A DNA stretch of 12,696 bases from Chloroflexota bacterium (GTDB lineage Bacteria; Chloroflexota; Limnocylindria; Limnocylindrales; CSP1-4). Below, piece by piece: positions 8,118 through 12,696 of this stretch (position 1 is the first letter of the stretch; every line of letters begins with the position of its first letter). Location of the stretch: the NCBI GenBank assembly GCA_021812735.1, contig JAKAMV010000194.1, forward strand, positions 1 through 12,696. The letters run 5' to 3'. The notes under the pieces were generated by a model. It worked only from the letters and a program-made list of their open reading frames with translations. It had not been told where the DNA came from and did not search any database. Made by a program: the position numbers and the translations under genes.

Positions 8118-8388
8118 AGACCTCTGGACGGCGGGTCCTCGCCATCGCAACGCGCCCCGCGGATCGCAACGCCGGCGGGACACGGCACCGCGGGCAGCTC
8201 GAAACCGCCGCACCGGACCTGCCGCGAGAGGACGACTGGCCCATGTTGTGCGCCCCACTGGCTCTGGCGGCCGAACTGGAGCCGTGTCACGGTCGTGCCG
8301 GCGGCGCGTGGACCGCCGATCCGCCCGTCGACCCGCACGGCCGCAGGCGACCCGGCCGACCCCCAGCGACCGCGACGAAGCAGGAGCC

Positions 8389-11139
8389 ATGAGCATCGCC
8401 ACATCCGGCCATCGCGAGCGGGACGTCGTCCTGCGCGACGGCTCGTCGATCCACTTGCGCCCTGCGCGCGCCACGGACGAGCCGGCCCTGGTGGCGTTCC
8501 TGGAGCGGCTGTCGTTCGAGTCGCGGCGCCTCCGTTTCGCCGGGAGCGTCACCGACCTCCAGGGCCTGGCGCACCGCTGGGCCGTTCCGCCCGACCCTGG
8601 CGACTGCTCGCTCGTGGCGCTCGCGGGTATCGATGGCCGGGTCATCGCCAACGCCACCTACAGCCGCATGGGGCCCGAGATCGCCGAGGTCGCGTTCGTG
8701 GTGGCGGACGACTACCACGGCCGGGGCATCGCGACGCTCCTGCTCGAGGCGCTCGCCGAGTGTGCGCGCGAGGACGGCATCACGACGTTCTGCGCCGAGG
8801 TCCTGCCCGAGAACGCGCGCATGCTCGAGGTATTTCGCGAAAGCGGCTTTCCGACCACCCTGCGGATCGAGCCGGGCGCCATCATGGTCGAGTTCCCCAC
8901 CGAGCTCACCGATGCCGCCCGCGAGCGCTTCGAGCACCGCGAGCAGATGGCCGCCGCCGCCGCGGTGCGCGCCCTCCTGCACCCCTCGTCGGTCGCGGTC
9001 ATCGGTGCCTCCCGCCGCCGCGGGACGATCGGCGGGGAACTCTTCCACAACCTGCTCGCCGGGGACTTTGCGGGACCCGTCTATCCGGTCAACCCGAACG
9101 CCGACGTCGTGCAGTCGGTGGCAGCCTACCGCTCGGTGCTGGACATCCCGGGGCCAGTCGACCTGGCGGTGATCGCAGTTCCCGCCGCGGCGTCGGTGGA
9201 GGCCGCCCAGGCCTGCGCGTCGAAGGGTGTCCGATCCCTCGTGGTGGTCTCGCCCGGCTTCGCCGAAACCGGCGAGGAGGGGCTGGCGCGGCAGCGGGAG
9301 CTGCTCGCCGTCTGCCGTCAGGCAGGGATGCGGCTGGTCGGGCCGAACTGCATGGGCATCATCAACCTCGATCCCGCCGTCCGGCTCAATGCGACCTACC
9401 TGCCGACCGCGCCGATCCGTGGCAACGTCGGGTTCATGTCGCAGAGCGGCGCGCTCGGACTGGCGATCATCAAGCACGCCAACCGCCTGGGGCTCGGGCT
9501 GTCGAGCTTCGTCTCGGTCGGCAACAAGGCCGATCTTTCCGGCAACGACTTCCTGCAGTACTGGGAAGACGACGCGCCGAGCCAGGTGTTGGCGCTCTAC
9601 CTCGAATCGGTGGGCAACCCGCGCAAGTTCGCGCGGATCGCCCGCCGTGTGGGGCGCAAGAAGCCGATCATCGTGGTCAAGAGCGGCCGCTCGGGCGCGG
9701 GCGCTCGGGCCACCTCGTCGCACACCGGGGCGCTGATCGGCGCGTCCGACATCACCGTCGACGCGCTCTTCCACCAGGCCGGCGTCATCCGCACGGATAC
9801 CCTAGGCGAGTTCTTCGACGTCGCCTCGCTGCTTGCCAACCAGCCGCTGCCAGCGGGGCGTCGGGTGGCGATCCTGACGAACGGCGGGGGCCCCGGCATT
9901 CTCGCTGCCGATGCGTGCGAGGGCGACGGTCTGAGCGTGCCGCCGTTGCCGATCGAGGTGCGCCAGCGGCTGGCGGAGTTCCTGGCGCCCGAAGCGGCGC
10001 TCGAGAACCCAGTCGACATGATCGCCACCTCCGCCGAGGCGTACCGCAAAGCGATCGGCATCCTGGCGGGCTGCGACGCGATCGACGCCCTCATCGTCCT
10101 CTTCGTGCCGCCGCTCGTGATGGAGGGCGACGATGTCGCCGCGGCCATCCGCGACGCGGTTCTCGAGCTACCTCGCGCGATCCCGGTGCTGACCGTCTTC
10201 ATGTCGGCAGAGGGCGGCCCGGCAGCGCTGCGCGACGCGGCCGTCCGCGTGCCCGTCTACAGCTTCCCGGAGGAGGCCGCGCGGGCTCTTGCGCACGCCG
10301 CGCGGTACGCGGAGTGGCGCGCCACGCCCCTCGGCAGCGTCCCCCGCTTCGACGATCTGCGCGAGGCCGAGGCGGCGGCGGTCGTGGCGGCCGCGCTGGC
10401 GCAGATCGGTGCGCAGGGCACGCCCCACGGCGCGACGTTGTCCGGTTCGGCGCTTCCTGTGTCCCCGGCCGATGGCCGCTCGCGCTGGCTGCGCCCTGAC
10501 GAAGTCGCCTGTCTGCTGGAGTGCTACGGCATTCCGACCGCGCCGTGGCGTCTGGTGGAGACACCGGAGGCGGCAGGCCACGCCGCCGAGGAGATCGGCG
10601 GGTCGGTCGCGCTCAAGGCCGTGGCCTCCGGGGTCGTGCACAAAACCGAGGCCCGGGCCGTTGTCCTCGCACTCACCGGCGCTGGGGCGGTCGAGGCGGC
10701 CGCACGGGAGATGGCCACGGCGCTCGAAGCGGCCGGACACCCCGTCGAACGCTTCTTCGTGCAGCGCATGGTGCCGCCCGGCGTGGAGATGCTGGTCGGC
10801 GTGGTGCACGATCGCCTCTTCGGGCCGGTGGTTGCCTGCGGGGCCGGCGGCACCGCGGTCGAGCTGCTTCGGGACGTGGCGGTGCGCATCACGCCGCTGA
10901 CCGACCGCGATGCACACGAGATGGTCCGTGCGCTCGCCACGTTCCCATTGCTGGATGGCTACCGGGGCGCGCCGGCGGCCGACGTACCTGCGCTCGAGCA
11001 GGTACTGCTGCGCGTGAGCGCGATGGTCGAGGCACACCCCGAGATCGCGGAGATGGACTGCAACCCGCTCGTGGTGCTCGAGCAGGGGGCCGTGGTCGTC
11101 GACGCCCGCATCCGGATCGAGTTGCCGCACCCGCGCTGA
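8389..11139 (+). CDS. Pat-type protein: N-terminal GNAT acetyltransferase fused to ADP-forming acyl-CoA synthetase
   Basis: The 916 residues combine a GNAT N-acetyltransferase domain (about 10-165, acetyl-CoA loop HGRGIAT at 110-116) with the three parts of an ADP-forming acyl-CoA synthetase: a CoA-binding Rossmann domain (VAVIGAS around 205), succinyl-CoA-ligase-like domains (VGPNCMG around 320), and an ATP-grasp domain from W700. Salmonella Pat, which acetylates and inactivates Acs, has the same parts with GNAT last; GNAT-first forms such as the Streptomyces lividans enzyme are known. The phosphohistidine H445 in SSHTGAL and the second histidine H751 in VVHKTE are both present; from memory the first is lost in Salmonella Pat. 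It could therefore acetylate Acs, make or use acetyl-CoA with ADP and phosphate, or both. The ATG at 8389 has AGGAG only 2 nt before it, which is unusually close; a TTG at 8089 has a better-spaced AGGGG but adds 100 low-complexity basic residues. The neighbours acs and acuC support the regulatory role. Confidence 0.9.
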   Translation: MSIATSGHRERDVVLRDGSSIHLRPARATDEPALVAFLERLSFESRRLRFAGSVTDLQGLAHRWAVPPDPGDCSLVALAGIDGRVIANATYSRMGPEIAEVAFVVADDYHGRGIATLLLEALAECAREDGITTFCAEVLPENARMLEVFRESGFPTTLRIEPGAIMVEFPTELTDAARERFEHREQMAAAAAVRALLHPSSVAVIGASRRRGTIGGELFHNLLAGDFAGPVYPVNPNADVVQSVAAYRSVLDIPGPVDLAVIAVPAAASVEAAQACASKGVRSLVVVSPGFAETGEEGLARQRELLAVCRQAGMRLVGPNCMGIINLDPAVRLNATYLPTAPIRGNVGFMSQSGALGLAIIKHANRLGLGLSSFVSVGNKADLSGNDFLQYWEDDAPSQVLALYLESVGNPRKFARIARRVGRKKPIIVVKSGRSGAGARATSSHTGALIGASDITVDALFHQAGVIRTDTLGEFFDVASLLANQPLPAGRRVAILTNGGGPGILAADACEGDGLSVPPLPIEVRQRLAEFLAPEAALENPVDMIATSAEAYRKAIGILAGCDAIDALIVLFVPPLVMEGDDVAAAIRDAVLELPRAIPVLTVFMSAEGGPAALRDAAVRVPVYSFPEEAARALAHAARYAEWRATPLGSVPRFDDLREAEAAAVVAAALAQIGAQGTPHGATLSGSALPVSPADGRSRWLRPDEVACLLECYGIPTAPWRLVETPEAAGHAAEEIGGSVALKAVASGVVHKTEARAVVLALTGAGAVEAAAREMATALEAAGHPVERFFVQRMVPPGVEMLVGVVHDRLFGPVVACGAGGTAVELLRDVAVRITPLTDRDAHEMVRALATFPLLDGYRGAPAADVPALEQVLLRVSAMVEAHPEIAEMDCNPLVVLEQGAVVVDARIRIELPHPR

Positions 11140-11153
11140 AGCCACGCGACCCG

Positions 11154-11168
11154 ACCGGGCACCCCGGT
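11154..11168 (+). terminator. Candidate hairpin after the Pat-like gene
   Basis: ACCGGG (11154-11159) and CCCGGT (11163-11168) form a 6-bp stem with a 3-nt loop 14 nt after the stop codon. There is no U-tract, so termination is uncertain. Confidence 0.3.
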
Positions 11169-11270
11169 GCGGCGCGGCCCAGGTGGGCAACGCGCGGCCG
11201 ACGCCGATGCCGACGCAGGTTGGGGATGCGCCGCCGCCGCAGATGGGGGAAACTACCGGGCGTGCTGGTC

Positions 11271-11321
11271 CCGGACCGTGAGCCAGGCGTGGCACCCACG
11301 GGTCCGGTCGGCAGCGCCGAC
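11271..11321 (+). other. Two consecutive hairpins before the GH18 gene
   Basis: CCGGACCGTG (11271-11280) pairs with CAC-G-GGTCCGG (11297-11307, one bulge), and inside it GCCA (11282-11285) pairs with TGGC (11290-11293). Next, GTCGGC (11307-11312) pairs with GCCGAC (11316-11321) around a 3-nt loop; this competes with the first stem only for base 11307. The second hairpin ends 4 nt before the GAGG ribosome binding site (11326-11329). This could be a structured leader or the terminator of the preceding gene. No riboswitch consensus is recognised. Confidence 0.45.
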
Positions 11322-11336
11322 GAGCGAGGCTATCCG

Positions 11337-12696
11337 ATGCGACATGCCGCCATCCCAGTCGCCTCCCTGGCGCTGGCCGCCGCCCTCGTCGGACCAGCCC
11401 TCGTGGCGCCGGCCGGGGCGCCGCTGCTCGTGAGCCGGGTTGCCGCCGCAGGTCGCTCCGAGGCGCCGCCGCAACCTGGTCCGACCGAGGAGTACCTGGA
11501 AGCGCAGGCCCACGCGCACGATCACCTCTCGCTGCAGCCGCCGCGTCCGGTCACCGTTGCGCTGCGTCCCAGGCCGTTCGCGGCGCTGGCTGGGTCGTCG
11601 GCCGGGTCCCGGCGGACCGAGGCGACGATCGGCCCGACCGCCGGCCCGTCCCGCGAGATCTACGGCTTCTTGCCGTACTGGGAGCTCGCCGATCCCGACC
11701 TGACGCTCGACTACTCGGTCCTTTCGACCATCGCGTACTTCGGGTTGACCGCGAGCGCGACCGGCGACCTGGAACAGACGGGCTCCAACGGCGCCCCTGA
11801 GGCAGGCTGGACCGGCTGGCAGAGCGGCAACCTCACCGCGATCATCGATGCCGCCCACGCGCAGGGCACGCGCGTGGCGCTCACCGTCGAACGTTTCGCG
11901 TGGGACACGGCCGGGACGGCGGCCACGACGGCGCTCCTGAGCAGCCCCACCGCGCGGGCGACCCTCGTCGGCCAGATCGTCGCCCAGGTGCTGGCGCGCG
12001 GCGTGGACGGGGTGAACCTCGATTTCGAGCCGGTGCCGGCCGGCCAGTCCGCGAACTTCGACGCGCTCGTCCAGGCGCTCCGCGACGCTCTGAACGCCGC
12101 GCGGCCGGGGCTGGAGCTGGTCGTCGACGTGACCGGCGACATCGGCAACTACGACGTCACCGCACTGACGGCACCCGGCGCGGCCGACGCGCTCTTCATC
12201 ATGGGCTACGACTACCGTCGGGCTGGGGCGGCGCAGGCGGGGTCGATCGCGCCGCTCGTCTCGCCCACCTACGACACCGACCTGACCCGCACGCTGCACG
12301 CCTACCTCTCACTCACCACCCCAGACCACCTGCTGCTCGGCTTGCCCTATTACGGTCGCGCCTGGTCGACCATTTCGAACCAGCCGAACGCGAGCACGCT
12401 GCCCCAGAACGATCAGAACGGCTATTCGGTGGCGGCCACCTACGCCGCCGCAGCCGACCTGGCGGCGACGAACAGGCTGCAGTGGGACGGCACGGAGACA
12501 TCAGCCTGGACCACCTACCAGCGCCAGTTCTGCGCCACGTGCCCCAACGTCTGGCGCGAGCTGTACTTCGACAACGCGCAGTCGTTGGCCGCGAAGTACC
12601 AGCTGGTCCTCGCCGATGGGCTGCGCGGCACGGGTATGTGGGCGCTCGGGTACGACGGCACGAAGCCCGAGCTGACCCAGCTGCTGCACCAGGTCT
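11337..12696 (+). CDS. Secreted glycoside hydrolase family 18 protein (3' end outside window)
   Basis: A probable exported chitinase-like or peptidoglycan-active glycosidase. Translation from the ATG at 11337 stays open to the window end (453 codons). GAGG (11326-11329) lies 7 nt before the start. Residues 1-28 form a signal peptide with a long Ala/Leu/Val core; 29-107 is a low-complexity Pro/Ala linker; the GH18 barrel begins at IYGFLPYWEL (108). The catalytic motif is DGVNLDFE at 224-231: the acid E231 and D229 are present, but the first Asp of DxDxE is N227. MGYDYR (289-294) matches the barrel motif holding the substrate-stabilising Tyr, and GMWALGYDG (W435) is the typical last strand, so the domain is nearly complete. 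A CxxC pair (C399, C402) suggests a disulfide. The Asn variant also occurs among spore-cortex and cell-wall GH18 proteins, so the substrate may be cell wall and not chitin. No binding domain is seen. Confidence 0.88.
   Translation, partial: MRHAAIPVASLALAAALVGPALVAPAGAPLLVSRVAAAGRSEAPPQPGPTEEYLEAQAHAHDHLSLQPPRPVTVALRPRPFAALAGSSAGSRRTEATIGPTAGPSREIYGFLPYWELADPDLTLDYSVLSTIAYFGLTASATGDLEQTGSNGAPEAGWTGWQSGNLTAIIDAAHAQGTRVALTVERFAWDTAGTAATTALLSSPTARATLVGQIVAQVLARGVDGVNLDFEPVPAGQSANFDALVQALRDALNAARPGLELVVDVTGDIGNYDVTALTAPGAADALFIMGYDYRRAGAAQAGSIAPLVSPTYDTDLTRTLHAYLSLTTPDHLLLGLPYYGRAWSTISNQPNASTLPQNDQNGYSVAATYAAAADLAATNRLQWDGTETSAWTTYQRQFCATCPNVWRELYFDNAQSLAAKYQLVLADGLRGTGMWALGYDGTKPELTQLLHQV

Larger units (their letters stand above)
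7841..8388. other. 548-bp divergent intergenic region between acuC and the Pat-like gene
   Basis: No convincing gene is present. A 79-codon open frame on the + strand at 7824-8063 overlaps the start of acuC in antisense and has no recognisable content. The frame of the Pat-like gene stays open upstream to a TTG at 8089, but that stretch reads as Arg/Pro-rich filler. The region contains a TATAGT box with an adjoining palindrome near acuC (7914-7932), CATAAT at 8070-8075, and a possible promoter at 8089-8117. It is long for this compact genome and probably holds control sites for both genes. No riboswitch or small RNA is recognised. Confidence 0.6.

Noticed and set aside
8295..10499. A 734-codon open frame on the plus strand within the Pat-like gene, and long antisense frames there
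   Set aside because: All are out-of-frame shadows with extreme Arg/Gly/Pro content, while the chosen frame carries GNAT, CoA-binding and ATP-grasp motifs throughout.
11245..11300. Cyclic-di-AMP (ydaO) riboswitch before GH18
   Set aside because: A few short strings (GGGGAA, ACCGTGAGCC) look similar, but the element is too short and lacks the paired outer stem and most conserved blocks.

Overview
The window is very GC-rich bacterial chromosome with strong third-position GC and mostly clear Shine-Dalgarno sequences. Gene content and protein style suggest a high-GC, free-living heterotroph. Chloroflexota (Limnocylindria or Thermomicrobia-like) is my best guess and Actinomycetota the alternative; no marker gene here settles it. 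Seven protein genes are supported. I recognised no tRNA, rRNA, CRISPR array, insertion sequence or phage gene.

Layout. 1-1194 (+) is the 3' part of a RhlE-type DEAD-box RNA helicase. 1330-3555 (+) is a complete GH36 alpha-galactosidase. 3556-3744 is a convergent intergenic region with a 17-bp tandem palindromic repeat and a strong hairpin. 3745-4320 (-) is a SatP/GPR1-FUN34-YaaH acetate transporter, and 4400-6370 (-) is acetyl-CoA synthetase; these two look like an acs-satP transcription unit. 6662-7840 (-) is an AcuC-type class I deacetylase. After a 548-bp divergent region, 8389-11139 (+) encodes a 916-residue GNAT plus ADP-forming acyl-CoA synthetase fusion (Pat type). 11337-12696 (+) is a secreted GH18 glycosidase cut by the window end.

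How it works together. The 3745-11139 block is a compact acetate module. SatP would bring acetate in, Acs would activate it to acetyl-CoA, the Pat-like protein could acetylate the Acs catalytic lysine (K613) to switch it off, and AcuC could remove the acetyl group to switch it on. Transporter, enzyme, writer and eraser are therefore neighbours. The Pat-like protein has its GNAT domain first, the reverse of Salmonella Pat, and keeps both histidines of working ADP-forming acyl-CoA synthetases, so it may be an enzyme in its own right and not only a regulator. This is the most interesting part of the window. The flanking glycosidases (GH36, GH18) point to use of plant galactosides and of amino-sugar polymers, with acetate as a plausible downstream carbon source.
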